NCBI RefSeq assembly: GCF_030815855.1
Contig: NZ_JAUSXG010000001.1
Location: 5,704,001-5,768,000, forward strand
Direction of reading: 5' to 3'
Source of the DNA: Variovorax paradoxus
GTDB taxonomy: Bacteria; Pseudomonadota; Gammaproteobacteria; Burkholderiales; Burkholderiaceae_C
DNA length: 64,000 nucleotides
Every line of letters starts with the position of its first letter. Positions within the stretch are counted from its first letter, which is position 1. Under the pieces are notes generated by a model that saw nothing but the letters and a program-made list of their open reading frames with translations, searched no databases and was not told where the DNA came from. The translations under genes and the position numbers were made by a program. Shown one piece after another: positions 34,892-44,649 of the stretch.

Positions 34892-35478
34892 CCGAGGCCG
34901 GGACTCGCCCCGGCGGGCGACCTACTTTTCTTTGCTTCGCCAAAGAAACGTAGGCAAAAGAAAGGCGACCCCACTGTCTGCGACCCCTGCGCTTCGCTAC
35001 GGGGCAACCTGCGGTGCTCGGGTTTCGCGGGGTCTCGCAGAACTCGCTTCGCTCAAACAGCTGCGAGCCCTGATCCGCGAAACCCTGCGCTCCTCGGCGC
35101 ATACAGAGGGGCTTGGGAACCGCACGTGCCTTTGCTTCGCTCGGCCACCAAGCCACCGCAGGCGCGTAGCGCCCGCGGTGGTTGGTATTGAGCTGTCTGT
35201 ATTGAGTTGGGCTGTTGAGCTTGCACCCGGCCGAGCGCAGCGATGGCCTGCCTTCTCCCCACCCCTTCTGTATGCGCCGAGGAGCGCAGATGGAGGCGGG
35301 ATCAGGGCCGCAGCTGTTTGAGCGAAGCGAGTTCTGCGGACCCCCGCCGGAGTCGAGCACCGCAGGTTTCCCGTAGCGAAGCGAAGGGACGCAGACAGTA
35401 GGGGTCGCCTTTCTTTGCTTACTTTCTTTGGCGAAGCAAAGAAAGTGAGTCGCCCGCCGGGGCGAGACCCGGCCCCGG
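34892..35478. repeat. Very long imperfect palindrome (about 590 bp) without genes
   Basis: The left arm (34892 to about 35125) is matched by its reverse complement in the right arm (about 35260 to 35478). Examples are the CGCCCCGGCGGGCGAC blocks at the outer ends, GTAGCGAAGCGAA with its complement, the pair near 35041 and 35318 with GAACTCGCTTCGCTCAAAC, and CTCCTCGGCGCATACAGA near the centre. Nested small dyads (TTTCTTTG-N6-CAAAGAAA) lie inside each arm. Between the arms is a loop with the dyad CCACCGCAGG...CCGCGGTGG. No plausible gene is present in the 674 bp between ohrR and the ABC permease gene. From general knowledge, related repeats occur between genes in Variovorax and some other proteobacteria. 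Confidence 0.85.
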
Positions 35479-35485
35479 AAAAAAA

Positions 35486-36340
35486 CTACCCCCTGAACCG
35501 CTTACGCGTCAGCGCCAACGCAATCCAGAACGCCGCGACCGCATACACAGCAAGCACCGCCGCGTGCAGCCACCAACCGGCCGGCCACTGATCCATGAAC
35601 AGCGGCCGCACCAAAGCCACCGCATTGGTCAACGGCAGCCAAGCCGCCACAGCCCGCACAGCAGAAGGCAACTGCTCCAGCGGAAAGAACACGCCGCTCA
35701 AGAACATCATCGGCGTCATGAACAGCGTGAAGTAGTACGTGAAGAAGTCGTACCCCTTCGCCAGCGCATTGAAGATCAGCGCAATGGAAGAGAAAGTGAT
35801 TCCCGCGCCGATCAGCACCATCCATGCCACCACGAGCTTCGGGCTGTGGCTGATGCCCAGCCCGAGCATCACGAACAGGATCGCGGTCACGGTGAAGATC
35901 GACTTGAACGCCGCCCACAGCATCTCGGCCAACACGATATCGTCGAGCCCGACCGGCGCGTTCATGATGCCGTCCCAGGTCTTCTGCACATGCATGCGCG
36001 AGAACGCCGAGTACAGCGCCTCGAAGCTCGCGGCGTTCATCGCGCTCATGCAGATCGACCCGCTCGCGAGGAACAGGATGTAAGGCACCTTCACGCCATC
36101 CACCGATACCTGCCCTACCAGCGCTCCCATGCCGTAGCCGAAAGCCACGAGCCAGATCAGCGGCTCGGCGATGTTGCCGATGAGGCTCGGGATCGCGAGC
36201 TTTCGCCAGACGAGCAGGTTGCGCAGGAAAACCGGCCACCAGCGCAGCGAGAGTTCGGGGGCGCGCCATGCGGAAGGCGATGGCGTCGGAGTGCCGGCTC
36301 CAGTTGTCGTCGTTGTTGTTGTCGTCGACGGGGTGTTCAT
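35486..36340 (-). CDS. ABC-2 type permease, NodJ family
   Basis: This 284-residue inner-membrane permease has six membrane helices and the NodJ/ABC-2 conserved middle (FEALYSAFSRMHVQKTWDGIMNAPVGLDDIVLAEMLW, FLSGVFFPLEQLP). With the ATPase upstream it forms an exporter of the lipooligosaccharide/drug type. It starts two bases after the ATPase gene stop. The N-terminus carries a run of eight threonines encoded by ACA/ACG triplets before the first conserved tryptophans; the run is polar and probably a cytosolic tail. It is not linked to nodulation genes, so a general export role is more likely. Confidence 0.9.
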   Translation of the reverse strand: MNTPSTTTTTTTTGAGTPTPSPSAWRAPELSLRWWPVFLRNLLVWRKLAIPSLIGNIAEPLIWLVAFGYGMGALVGQVSVDGVKVPYILFLASGSICMSAMNAASFEALYSAFSRMHVQKTWDGIMNAPVGLDDIVLAEMLWAAFKSIFTVTAILFVMLGLGISHSPKLVVAWMVLIGAGITFSSIALIFNALAKGYDFFTYYFTLFMTPMMFLSGVFFPLEQLPSAVRAVAAWLPLTNAVALVRPLFMDQWPAGWWLHAAVLAVYAVAAFWIALALTRKRFRG

Positions 36341-36342
36341 GG

Positions 36343-37290
<948 letters not shown>

Positions 37291-37342
37291 CCGAACATTT
37301 TGGCCCAGCCGCGCCGTGCTGTCTTCGGGCAGGCCGGCGGCG

Positions 37343-38233
37343 CTAGAGCCGCAGCCCGGTGAACTCGGCCTTCATCCAGTCGATGAACGCCTGGGTGCGC
37401 GCCGGCAGCAGGCGCGCGCTCGGGTAGATCACGCTGACCGGCCTCGGCGGCGGTTCGTAATCTTCGAGCACCAGTTTCAATCGCCCTTGCGCCACGTGGG
37501 GCAGCACCTGGTAAGAGAAGAAGGTGCCAAAGCCCATGCCCGCGGCGCAAGCTTCGATCGCGGGTGCGAGGTGGTTGAATTCGAGACGGTTGCTCGGCGT
37601 CACGCTCAGGGTCTTGCCGCCTTCATGGAACTGCCACTGCGGCGGCGCGTCGATACGGCCGCGCACGCAGGGCGCGCCGGCGAGGTCGCGTGGATGCCGC
37701 GGCGTGCCGTGCTGCGCGAGGTAGCCGGGACTCGCCGCCACCACCCGGCGGATGGTGCCGAGCGCCTGCGCCACGAGCGAAGAATCTTCCAGCGGACTGA
37801 TGCGGATGCCGACATCGATGTTCTCCTCCAGCAGGTTCACCGTGCGGTCGTACAGCAGCACGCTGCAGCGCACCTTCTCGTAGCGCTTCATGAAGCGCGT
37901 GATGGCGGGCGCCACATACATGTGGCCGAAGAGCACGGGCGCGGTGACGGTGAGCAGGCCCGCGGGCTCGTGTGCTTCGGCCCTGAGCGCGAGGTCCGCG
38001 GCATCGGCCGCGAGCAGCACTTCGCGCGCGCTGGGCAAGTAGTGGCGGCCTTCCTCGGTGAGCGAGAGGCGGCGCGTGGTGCGATGAAAAAGGCGCACGC
38101 CCAGGTGCGCCTCCAGCGCGGCGAGCGAGCGCACCACCGCGGGCAACGAACTGCCCAGCGATTCGGCGGCACGGGTCAGGCTGCCCTGCTCGGCAATCTG
38201 CACGAAGGTCTGCATGGCTTTGAAGCGATCCAT
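37343..38233 (-). CDS. LysR-family transcriptional regulator
   Basis: The 296-residue protein has the LysR helix-turn-helix ([22 protein letters not shown]) and effector domain ([14 protein letters not shown]). ATG 38233 fits the family start, and an upstream in-frame start would add 13 residues. It diverges from a GST/FMN-protein operon. The direct repeat TGAAGGCTATT, one copy of which covers its start codon, and a nearby dyad in front of the GST gene suggest it controls both itself and that operon. Confidence 0.93.
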   Translation of the reverse strand: MDRFKAMQTFVQIAEQGSLTRAAESLGSSLPAVVRSLAALEAHLGVRLFHRTTRRLSLTEEGRHYLPSAREVLLAADAADLALRAEAHEPAGLLTVTAPVLFGHMYVAPAITRFMKRYEKVRCSVLLYDRTVNLLEENIDVGIRISPLEDSSLVAQALGTIRRVVAASPGYLAQHGTPRHPRDLAGAPCVRGRIDAPPQWQFHEGGKTLSVTPSNRLEFNHLAPAIEACAAGMGFGTFFSYQVLPHVAQGRLKLVLEDYEPPPRPVSVIYPSARLLPARTQAFIDWMKAEFTGLRL

Positions 38234-38302
38234 GAAGGCTATTAAACCGGAAAACGCAGCAGTGAAATCCATTGAAGGCTATTCATTCATTTATCGGAAT
38301 AG
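38233..38302. promoter_or_regulatory. LysR-type operator region before the GST operon
   Basis: TGAAGGCTATT occurs at 38233-38243 and 38273-38283, 40 bp apart. The dyad CTATTC-N12-GAATAG spans 38279-38302, about 45 bp before the GST start. The arrangement, with one site at the regulator start and one near the target promoter, is typical of LysR recognition and activation sites. Confidence 0.5.
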
Positions 38303-38344
38303 AAAAGAATGCAGGCATCCCACAGCCATTCGAGAGGAATTCCA

Positions 38345-39010
38345 ATGAACGCAAGCACCTCCGCCGCCCGGCGTCCCGCGCAGCCCATCAAGCTCTATGG
38401 CACGCCGATCTCGGGCCATGTGCACCGCGTGCGGCTGTTTCTCTCGATGCTCGAGCTGCCTTTCGAATTCGTCGACCTCGACCTTCGCAAGAAGGCCACG
38501 CGCACGCCGGAGTTCCTGGCGCGCAATCCCTTCGGCCAGGTGCCCGTGATCGAAGACGGCGAGGTCACGCTGGTCGATTCGAACGCGATCCTGGTGTATC
38601 TCAACGAGCGCTATGCGGCCGATCCGGCCCGATGGATGCCGCGCGATGCGCTCGGCGCGGCGCGCGTACAGCGGTGGTTCTCGATAGCGGCGGGGCCGCT
38701 GGCCTACGGGCCGGCTGCGGCCCGAGTGATGGCGCTGTTCGGCCTGCCAGTGGACCCGGCGGAAACAGTGTCGCGCTCCCATTTGCTCCTGTCGGTCATG
38801 GAGACGCATCTGCAGCGCGGGGCCTTTCTTGCGGACTCGTCGGCCACGCTGGCGGACCTTGCGAACTACGCCTACGTGGCGCACGCGCCCGAAGGCAGCG
38901 TGTCGCTTGAACCCTATCCGCAGCTGCGCGGCTGGCTCGAGCGCATCGAGGCGCTGCCCGGTTTTGTGCCCATGGTGCGCACGCCCATCGGGCTTGCGGC
39001 GGCCGCATGA
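38345..39010 (+). CDS. Glutathione S-transferase
   Basis: The 221-residue cytosolic protein has the N-terminal thioredoxin-fold domain (IKLYGTPISGHVHRVRLFLSMLELPFE, NPFGQVPVIEDGEVTLVDSNAILVYL) with the cis-proline and the glutathione-binding DS pair. A helical C-terminal domain follows. The acceptor is unknown; detoxification of an electrophile is likely. AGAGGA precedes ATG 38345. Its stop overlaps the next gene by an ATGA. The LysR gene upstream is the probable regulator. Confidence 0.93.
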   Translation: MNASTSAARRPAQPIKLYGTPISGHVHRVRLFLSMLELPFEFVDLDLRKKATRTPEFLARNPFGQVPVIEDGEVTLVDSNAILVYLNERYAADPARWMPRDALGAARVQRWFSIAAGPLAYGPAAARVMALFGLPVDPAETVSRSHLLLSVMETHLQRGAFLADSSATLADLANYAYVAHAPEGSVSLEPYPQLRGWLERIEALPGFVPMVRTPIGLAAAA

Positions 39011-39996
39011 TCGCCGCGCCGTTCCACGCCGGCGAACGCGCATTGCAAGCCCTCGCGGGCTCGCGCGAAGTGATGGCTGCGGCCGGCTCGCGCGTGATTC
39101 GCGACTTCATGCCGGACCAGCACCGCGACTTCTTCGCGCAACTGCCGTTCCTCGTCGTCGGCAGCCTGGATGCGCAGCTGCAACCCTGGGCCAGCGTGCT
39201 GGCCGCGCCGCCCGGCTTCGCGCACTCGCCGGACCCGCTGCACCTGCGCATCGATGCGTTGCCGATGCCGGACGATCCGCTGGCAGGGCAACTGGTGCAG
39301 GGTGCCTCGTTCGGCCTGCTCGGCATCGAGCCGCACACGCGGCGGCGCAACCGCATGAACGGGAGGGTCGAGTCGCTCGATGCCCAGGGCTTCACAGTCG
39401 AGGTGCAGCAGAGCTTCGGCAATTGCCCCAAGTACATCCAGGCACGCGAGCCGTTGTTTGCGCCGCACAATACCGCCGCCGCGGCGGCACAGCGGCTCGG
39501 CGGCCTCGATGATGCGGCGCGCACGCTCATCGGGCGCGTCGACACCTTCTTCATCGCCTCGGCGTTTCCGCAGCATGCGGCGGCCGGCGACGAAGCCGAT
39601 CCGGCCGCGCAGGGGGTCGACGTCTCGCACCGCGGCGGACTGCCGGGTTTCGTTCGGGTCGGCGAGGACGGCGTGCTCACCGTGCCCGACTTCGTCGGCA
39701 ACCGCTTCTTCAACACGCTGGGCAACCTGTCGGTTCATCCGCGCGCGGGGCTGCTGTTCATCGATTTCGAAAACGGCGAACTGCTGCACCTGACGGCCAG
39801 CGCCGAAATCATCTGGGACGGCCCGGAGGTGGCCGCCTTTGAAGGCGCCGAACGCCTGCTGCGCCTGCGCGTCGAACAGGTGCTGCGCCGTCCGGGCGCG
39901 CTGCCTTTGCGATGGGGCGGCGCGGAGCTGTCGCCGCACTTGGCGCGGACGGGCTGCTGGGCGAATGCTCAGCGAGCCGGCAGCGCCGTGTCTTGA
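39007..39996 (+). CDS. Pyridoxamine 5'-phosphate oxidase-family (FMN-binding) protein
   Basis: The 329-residue protein has two split-barrel modules, with HRDFFAQLPFLVVGSLDAQLQPW near the start and a second one in FVGNRFFNTLGNLSVHPRAGLLFIDFENGELL. Double-barrel proteins of this family bind flavin and reduce quinones, dyes or other electrophiles. ATGA overlap with the GST gene makes the two a coupled unit, so a common detoxification role is likely. The exact substrate is not deducible. It converges on the P450 gene 19 bp away. Confidence 0.85.
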   Translation: MIAAPFHAGERALQALAGSREVMAAAGSRVIRDFMPDQHRDFFAQLPFLVVGSLDAQLQPWASVLAAPPGFAHSPDPLHLRIDALPMPDDPLAGQLVQGASFGLLGIEPHTRRRNRMNGRVESLDAQGFTVEVQQSFGNCPKYIQAREPLFAPHNTAAAAAQRLGGLDDAARTLIGRVDTFFIASAFPQHAAAGDEADPAAQGVDVSHRGGLPGFVRVGEDGVLTVPDFVGNRFFNTLGNLSVHPRAGLLFIDFENGELLHLTASAEIIWDGPEVAAFEGAERLLRLRVEQVLRRPGALPLRWGGAELSPHLARTGCWANAQRAGSAVS

Positions 39997-40015
39997 AGAT
40001 CGAAGGCCGCCCGCT

Positions 40016-41188
40016 TCAATCGAAAACCGGAATGCGCGCGTTGGCCGATGGCCGGTAGTGCCAGCCGCGCTCGCCCAACGCATCGAAGCCGAGGCCGCGC
40101 GAGAGCAGCGCCTCGAGCCCGGCGGCGGCGAGCGTGGAAGCCAGCGCCTGGCCCGGGCAGGCGTGCAGCCCATGGCCGAAGCCGAGCATGCGCCGCCGTG
40201 CGCGAACCAGCATGAACCGGTTCGGATCGGGGTTGAACGCCGGATCGCGGTTGGCCGAAGCCAGCACCAGCAGCACCGCATCGCCCGCTTTCAGCGGCAC
40301 GCCCGCAACGGTCACGGGCGCTGCCACGAAGCGTCGGGTGTTCTGCACCGAAGGGTCGTGCCGCGCCGTTTCCTCGATGAGGGCGTGCAGCCCATCGCGT
40401 GTACGCGCAGCCTCGCGCAACCCGGGCTCGCGCGCCAGGGCGGCAAGACTGTTGCCCAACAGGCCGGCCGTCGCATCGCAGGTCTGCGACAGCAGGCCGG
40501 CCAGGTTGGCGAGCAAGGCGCGCGAACGCGATGCGTCCGACGTGTTTTCTGCAAGCACGGCCGCGAGCAGTGTTCCATGCGGGGGCGGTGCGCTTGCGGC
40601 CAGCGCTTCGAAGCGCGTCATCAATGCGCCGGCCGCGCTGCTGGCGCGCTGCAATTGCGCCTCGGTCGACAGCGGCGAGAGGCAGGCGACGAAGTCGCGC
40701 ATCCACCCTTCGACTTGGGGCAGCGCCTCGGGCGCGAAGCCGAGCAGGTGGGCCACGGCCCGAAGGGGCATGGCGAACAAGGTGTCCGACAGCGGCTGCT
40801 CCGGCACCCGTCGCGCGACCTGCAGCGCAGCCGAATGCGCTGCGGCAAGATCCAGCCCCGCCAACGCGCGCTGCAATGCCGGTTTGTTCGCGGTGTGCGC
40901 CGCGCCGTCGTTCATTCGCACCAGATGGCCGAACACCTCTCCAGCCGGACTGCCCGCAATGGCGCGCGGCACCGGCTCGGCGACGGGCCGTACCCGCAGC
41001 GCGCCATGCGCCAACAACAGCGATTCGATGACGTCGGCGCGGCTGGCAACCCACAGGCGCAGCTTTTCGTCCCAGGCGAGCGGCGCCCCAGCGCGAAGCT
41101 TTTCGTAGAAAGGATAGGGATTGGCATGCGTGACGGCCGCGACCGCATCGGCGGGCATGTCTGAAGAGGAGGAGAGGCTTGGGTTCAT
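40016..41188 (-). CDS. Cytochrome P450
   Basis: The 390-residue monooxygenase has the heme-thiolate loop FGHGLHACPGQALA with C344, the K-helix ExxR (EETAR) and an I-helix region with threonine near CDATAGLLGN. No membrane anchor is present, so it is a soluble bacterial class-I-type P450 that needs separate electron carriers, none of which is encoded nearby. Substrate unknown. It diverges from an ArsR-type regulator across an 82-bp region with a perfect 9-bp dyad, which suggests direct control by that protein. Confidence 0.95.
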   Translation of the reverse strand: MNPSLSSSSDMPADAVAAVTHANPYPFYEKLRAGAPLAWDEKLRLWVASRADVIESLLLAHGALRVRPVAEPVPRAIAGSPAGEVFGHLVRMNDGAAHTANKPALQRALAGLDLAAAHSAALQVARRVPEQPLSDTLFAMPLRAVAHLLGFAPEALPQVEGWMRDFVACLSPLSTEAQLQRASSAAGALMTRFEALAASAPPPHGTLLAAVLAENTSDASRSRALLANLAGLLSQTCDATAGLLGNSLAALAREPGLREAARTRDGLHALIEETARHDPSVQNTRRFVAAPVTVAGVPLKAGDAVLLVLASANRDPAFNPDPNRFMLVRARRRMLGFGHGLHACPGQALASTLAAAGLEALLSRGLGFDALGERGWHYRPSANARIPVFD

Positions 41189-41216
41189 GGCCGCAGTGTG
41201 CAATTGCCACCGCCGG

Positions 41217-41242
41217 CACACTTCGTCGGTCAGCGAAGTGTG
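41217..41242. promoter_or_regulatory. Perfect 9-bp inverted repeat operator between P450 and ArsR genes
   Basis: CACACTTCG-N8-CGAAGTGTG lies 28 bp before the P450 ATG (transcribed leftwards) and 28 bp before the regulator ATG. It is centred in the divergent promoter region, the expected site of an ArsR-family repressor dimer. Confidence 0.7.
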
Positions 41243-41270
41243 GGTTGCAGCGGCGCCTTAGGATGGCAGC

Positions 41271-41981
41271 ATGCGCACGACGTCTTCCTCCACCGCATCC
41301 GCGACGAGCGCGGATTTCCAGCTGGCCCGCCTGGCCGGTGCCATTGCCGAGCCGGCACGTGCACGCATGCTCAGCTGCCTGATGGACGGGCACGCGCGCA
41401 CGGCGACCGAACTGGCCGCGGTGGCCGAGGTCGCCGCATCCACCGCGAGCGCGCACTTGGCGCGGCTGAAGGATGAACGGCTGGTCGAACTTCTGGTGCA
41501 GGGCAAGCACCGCTACTTCCGCCTGGCCGGCGACAACGTGGCCGCGGCGCTCGAAAGCCTGATGGTGGTGGCGGGCGCACCGTGCGCGGCGGCGTTCGCG
41601 CCGAGCACGCCGAGCCGGCTGCGCACCGCACGCACCTGTTACGACCACATGGCCGGCACCGCCGGCGTTGCGCTGCACGACCGTTTGCATGCGCAAGGCT
41701 GGCTCAGCGGCTTGCAGAGTGGCTCGTACGAACTCACGCCCGATGGCGCGGTGGCGTTGGAGAGCCTGGGCGTCGAGGTCGATGCGGTGCGCCGATCGCG
41801 GCGGCGCTTTGCCTGCGCATGCCTCGACTGGAGCGAACGCCGGCCGCATCTGGGCGGTGCGCTCGGCGCGGCGTGGCTTCAGCTGTCGCTGCGCCGCGGA
41901 TGGGTGCGCCAGGCGCTAGACAGCCGCGAACTGGCGCTCACGCCCAAGGCGTTGCGCGAGATGCCGGAGCTCTTCGCCTGA
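41271..41981 (+). CDS. ArsR-type winged-helix regulator with C-terminal extension
   Basis: Residues 15-95 form an ArsR-type winged helix (AIAEPARARMLSCLMDGHARTATELAAVAEVAASTASAHLARLKDERLV). The extension of 130 residues after it holds further conserved-looking elements (CYDHMAGTAGVALHDRL, FACACLDWSERRPHLGGALGAAW) with several cysteines. The classical metal-binding motif ELCVCDL is absent, so an organic ligand or a thiol-reactive signal is more likely than a metal. It is divergent from the P450 gene across a perfect dyad. Confidence 0.88.
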   Translation: MRTTSSSTASATSADFQLARLAGAIAEPARARMLSCLMDGHARTATELAAVAEVAASTASAHLARLKDERLVELLVQGKHRYFRLAGDNVAAALESLMVVAGAPCAAAFAPSTPSRLRTARTCYDHMAGTAGVALHDRLHAQGWLSGLQSGSYELTPDGAVALESLGVEVDAVRRSRRRFACACLDWSERRPHLGGALGAAWLQLSLRRGWVRQALDSRELALTPKALREMPELFA

Positions 41982-41990
41982 AGCGCGGCG

Positions 41991-43001
41991 TCAGGCCTTG
42001 AGCTTCAGCAAATAGATCATCGGCCCGGCCATGGCCAGGTCGAGCTCGAGGAAGCTCTCGAAGTCCTTGCCGGCCATCCAGAACGAGTCCCAGTTGTTGC
42101 GCTTGATGGTCTTGTTCCAGACGTCGGCGGTGGTGGCACGGTGCACGGCCTCGAGCAGCACGGCCTTGCGCTCGGCCGGCACTTTCTTGCCGGTGAGCAC
42201 GCCGCGCCAGTTGGCGAGGTCGGCATCCACACCCTGCTCGCGCACCGACGGAATGCCGAGGAACGGCCGCTTCGACGACACGCCAATCGCGCGCAGCTTG
42301 CCGCTGGCGAGGCTCTCGCTGAATTCGCTGAAGCCCGAGATGCCCGCCACCGCCTTGCCCGTGACGAGTGCCTCGACCACTTGCGCGCCGCCCGGGTAGG
42401 GCTGGTAGACCAGGCCCGCGGTATTGCCGGCCACGCGCGCCAGCATGCCGGCGTACATGTGGTCGACGCCGCCCGCCGAACCGCCGGCGATGACCGTCTT
42501 GGCTGCATCGGCGCGCAGTTGGGCGATCAGGTCCTTGGGCGTCTTGATGGGCGAATCGGCCTTGACCGCCACCACTTCGTAGTCGCTGGTGAGGCGCGCC
42601 ACGGGCGCGACCTGCGCCATGGTGACGGGCGGCTTCTGCAGTGCCACCGCGCCCACCATGACCATGCCGCTCATCAGCAGCGTGTCGGGGTCGGCATCGT
42701 ATTTCTCGACGTACTTGGCGAGGCCGATGGTGCCGCCCTTGCCGCCGATGTTTTCGTAGACCACCTCGCCCGCCGCACCCGAGGCGACCAGCGCCGCGCC
42801 GAGTGCGCGGCCGGTCTGGTCCCAGCCGCCGCCTTCGTTGGCGGGAATGACGATGCGCAGCTTCGAAATGAGCTGCGGCTCGGCGGCACCCGCCGAGCGG
42901 GGCCACAGCGCGGCCTGACCGGCGCCTGCGATGGCGGCTGCGCTCGCCATCCATGCATTGAAGTTGCGGCGAGACAGGCTCGCAGGCGACGAACTGGGCA
43001 T
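41991..43001 (-). CDS. Bug/TctC-family substrate-binding protein
   Basis: The 336-residue exported receptor has a signal peptide with a twin-arginine-like start (SRRNFNAWM) and hydrophobic core to about residue 40. The family motifs IVIPANEGGGWDQTGRALG and ENIGGKGGTIGLAKY follow. It differs from the classical PFPPGGGTD form (here PANEGGGWDQ), as in receptors grouped with tricarboxylate uptake TctC proteins. No tctAB genes are next to it. A TTGACA element with an upstream dyad marks its promoter. Confidence 0.93.
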   Translation of the reverse strand: MPSSSPASLSRRNFNAWMASAAAIAGAGQAALWPRSAGAAEPQLISKLRIVIPANEGGGWDQTGRALGAALVASGAAGEVVYENIGGKGGTIGLAKYVEKYDADPDTLLMSGMVMVGAVALQKPPVTMAQVAPVARLTSDYEVVAVKADSPIKTPKDLIAQLRADAAKTVIAGGSAGGVDHMYAGMLARVAGNTAGLVYQPYPGGAQVVEALVTGKAVAGISGFSEFSESLASGKLRAIGVSSKRPFLGIPSVREQGVDADLANWRGVLTGKKVPAERKAVLLEAVHRATTADVWNKTIKRNNWDSFWMAGKDFESFLELDLAMAGPMIYLLKLKA

Positions 43002-43052
43002 TTCGTTTCCACTTGTTTACAGAAGTAACCAATGATGTCTGCGAAATGAGTC

Positions 43053-43077
43053 TGTCAACTACCTGTCGGCGTAGGTA
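43053..43077 (-). promoter_or_regulatory. Promoter -35 element and adjacent dyad of the Bug gene
   Basis: On the minus strand TTGACA (43058 to 43053) stands about 55 bases before the Bug ATG. The dyad TACCT-N8-AGGTA (43060-43077) lies directly upstream of it. The -10 box is not clear. The dyad could be an activator site. Confidence 0.4.
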
Positions 43078-43100
43078 AAAACCCTAATGAGTGTTAAATA

Positions 43101-44618
43101 TTACTGAAAAGCGACCTCCGCGAAGCTTCGGAGCTTGCGGCTGTGCAGCCGGGTCGACCCTTGCTCGCGAAGGATGTCGATCGCCCGCATGCCGATGCGA
43201 AGGTGCTGCTCCACCCGCTCGCGATAGAAGTGGTTGGCCATGCCCGGCAGCTTGATCTCGCCGTGCAGCGGCTTGTCGCTCACGCACAACAGCGTGCCGT
43301 AGGGCACCCGAAAACGGAAGCCATTGGCGGCGATGGTGGCGCTTTCCATGTCGAGCGCCACCGCGCGGCTCTGGCTGAAGCGGCGCTGCGGCTGGTTGCC
43401 GGGCAGCAGCTCCCAGTTGCGGTTGTCGGTGCTCGCCACGGTGCCGGTTCGCATGATCTTCTTCAGGTCGGGGCCGGTATAGCGCGTAACGTCGGCCACC
43501 GCTTTTTCCAGTGCGAGCTGGATTTCCGACAGGGCCGGAATCGGCACCCACAACGGCAGCTCCTCGTCCAGCACGTGGTCCTCGCGCACATAGGCGTGGG
43601 CCAGCACGTAGTCGCCGAGCTGTTGCGCATTGCGCAGGCCCGCGCAGTGGCCCAGCATCATCCAGGCATGGGGGCGCAGCACCGCGATGTGGTCGGTGAT
43701 GGTCTTGGCATTGGCGGGCCCCACACCGATATTCACCATGCTGATGCCGCTGCAGTCTTCGCGCACCAGGTGGTAGCCCGGCATCTGCGGCAGGCGCGGC
43801 GGGGCGGTGCCCTGGCTGCCGTCGAGCAGGCTGGCAAAGTTGGTGCTTGCGCCCGCAGGCAGGCCGCGCCGGCGCGTGATCACGTTGCCGGGCTCGATGA
43901 AGGCGATGTACTCGCTCTTCTCGTCGGCCATGGCCTCGTGGCCCAGCCGCACGAACTCGTCGATGTAGAACTGGTAGTTGGTGAACAGCACGAAGTTCTG
44001 GAACCACTCGGGCGCGGTGCCGGTGTAGTGCCGCAGGCGGTGCAGCGAGTAGTCCACGCGCGCCGCCGTGAAGAGCGACAGCGGCTGCGCCTCGCCGGCC
44101 TGTGCTTCGTAGGTGCCGTTGGCAATGCCGTCGTCCATCACGCCCAGGTCGGGCAGGTCGAACACGTCACGCATCAGGGCGCGCCGCTCGTCGCTCATCG
44201 TGCCTTCGATGTGGTCGTTTTCGGCAAACGAGAAATGGATCGGAATCGGCTGCGTGCTGGTGCCGACTTCGATCTCGACCTGGTGGTTTTCGAGCAGCAG
44301 CCGGAACTGGTCGAGGTAGTAGCGCGAGAAAAGGTCGGGCCGCGTCAGCGTGGTCTCGTAGCGGCCCGGCCCGGCGACAAAGCCGTAGCTCAGGCCGGCA
44401 TTGGCCGGCGGCGTGTGGCGCGACACTGTGTGCGTGTGCACCCGCACGAAGGGGTAGCAGGCCCGCACCCGCCCGGGCAATGCCTCGCCGGCGACGAAGC
44501 GCAGCATCGATTCCCTCAGGTGCGAAAGGCCGCCCTGGTAGATGGACTTGACCTGCTCCAAGGCCGCGGTGGCGTCGGTGAAGCGGGCGGGAGCAACGAA
44601 AGTGGGCATGTGGGGCAT
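43101..44618 (-). CDS. amn: AMP nucleosidase
   Basis: This cytosolic enzyme cleaves AMP to adenine and ribose 5-phosphate. The 505-residue protein has the N-terminal Amn domain and a C-terminal nucleoside-phosphorylase-like catalytic domain (ISMVNIGVGPANAKTITDHIAVLRPHAWMMLGHCAGL and ALDMESATIAANGFRF). Length and motifs match the family well. ATG 44618 is used; ATG 44609 is an alternative. No Shine-Dalgarno sequence is visible, and a perfect 8-bp hairpin abuts the start. It lies 31 bp after two membrane-protein genes. Confidence 0.95.
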   Translation of the reverse strand: MPHMPTFVAPARFTDATAALEQVKSIYQGGLSHLRESMLRFVAGEALPGRVRACYPFVRVHTHTVSRHTPPANAGLSYGFVAGPGRYETTLTRPDLFSRYYLDQFRLLLENHQVEIEVGTSTQPIPIHFSFAENDHIEGTMSDERRALMRDVFDLPDLGVMDDGIANGTYEAQAGEAQPLSLFTAARVDYSLHRLRHYTGTAPEWFQNFVLFTNYQFYIDEFVRLGHEAMADEKSEYIAFIEPGNVITRRRGLPAGASTNFASLLDGSQGTAPPRLPQMPGYHLVREDCSGISMVNIGVGPANAKTITDHIAVLRPHAWMMLGHCAGLRNAQQLGDYVLAHAYVREDHVLDEELPLWVPIPALSEIQLALEKAVADVTRYTGPDLKKIMRTGTVASTDNRNWELLPGNQPQRRFSQSRAVALDMESATIAANGFRFRVPYGTLLCVSDKPLHGEIKLPGMANHFYRERVEQHLRIGMRAIDILREQGSTRLHSRKLRSFAEVAFQ

Positions 44619-44619
44619 G

Positions 44620-44639
44620 CCGGCATTGTGCAATGCCGG
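44620..44639 (-). promoter_or_regulatory. Hairpin abutting the amn start codon
   Basis: CCGGCATT-GTGC-AATGCCGG is a perfect 8-bp stem with a 4-base loop and ends one base before the amn ATG. It replaces the region where a Shine-Dalgarno sequence would be, so it may reduce or control translation, or mark the 3' end of the upstream transcript. Confidence 0.5.
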
Positions 44640-44649
44640 TGCCGCCCGA

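Noticed and set aside
34860..35485. Several open frames inside the long palindrome
   Set aside because: They are present on both strands because the sequence is an inverted repeat, have no domain and read through repeat blocks.
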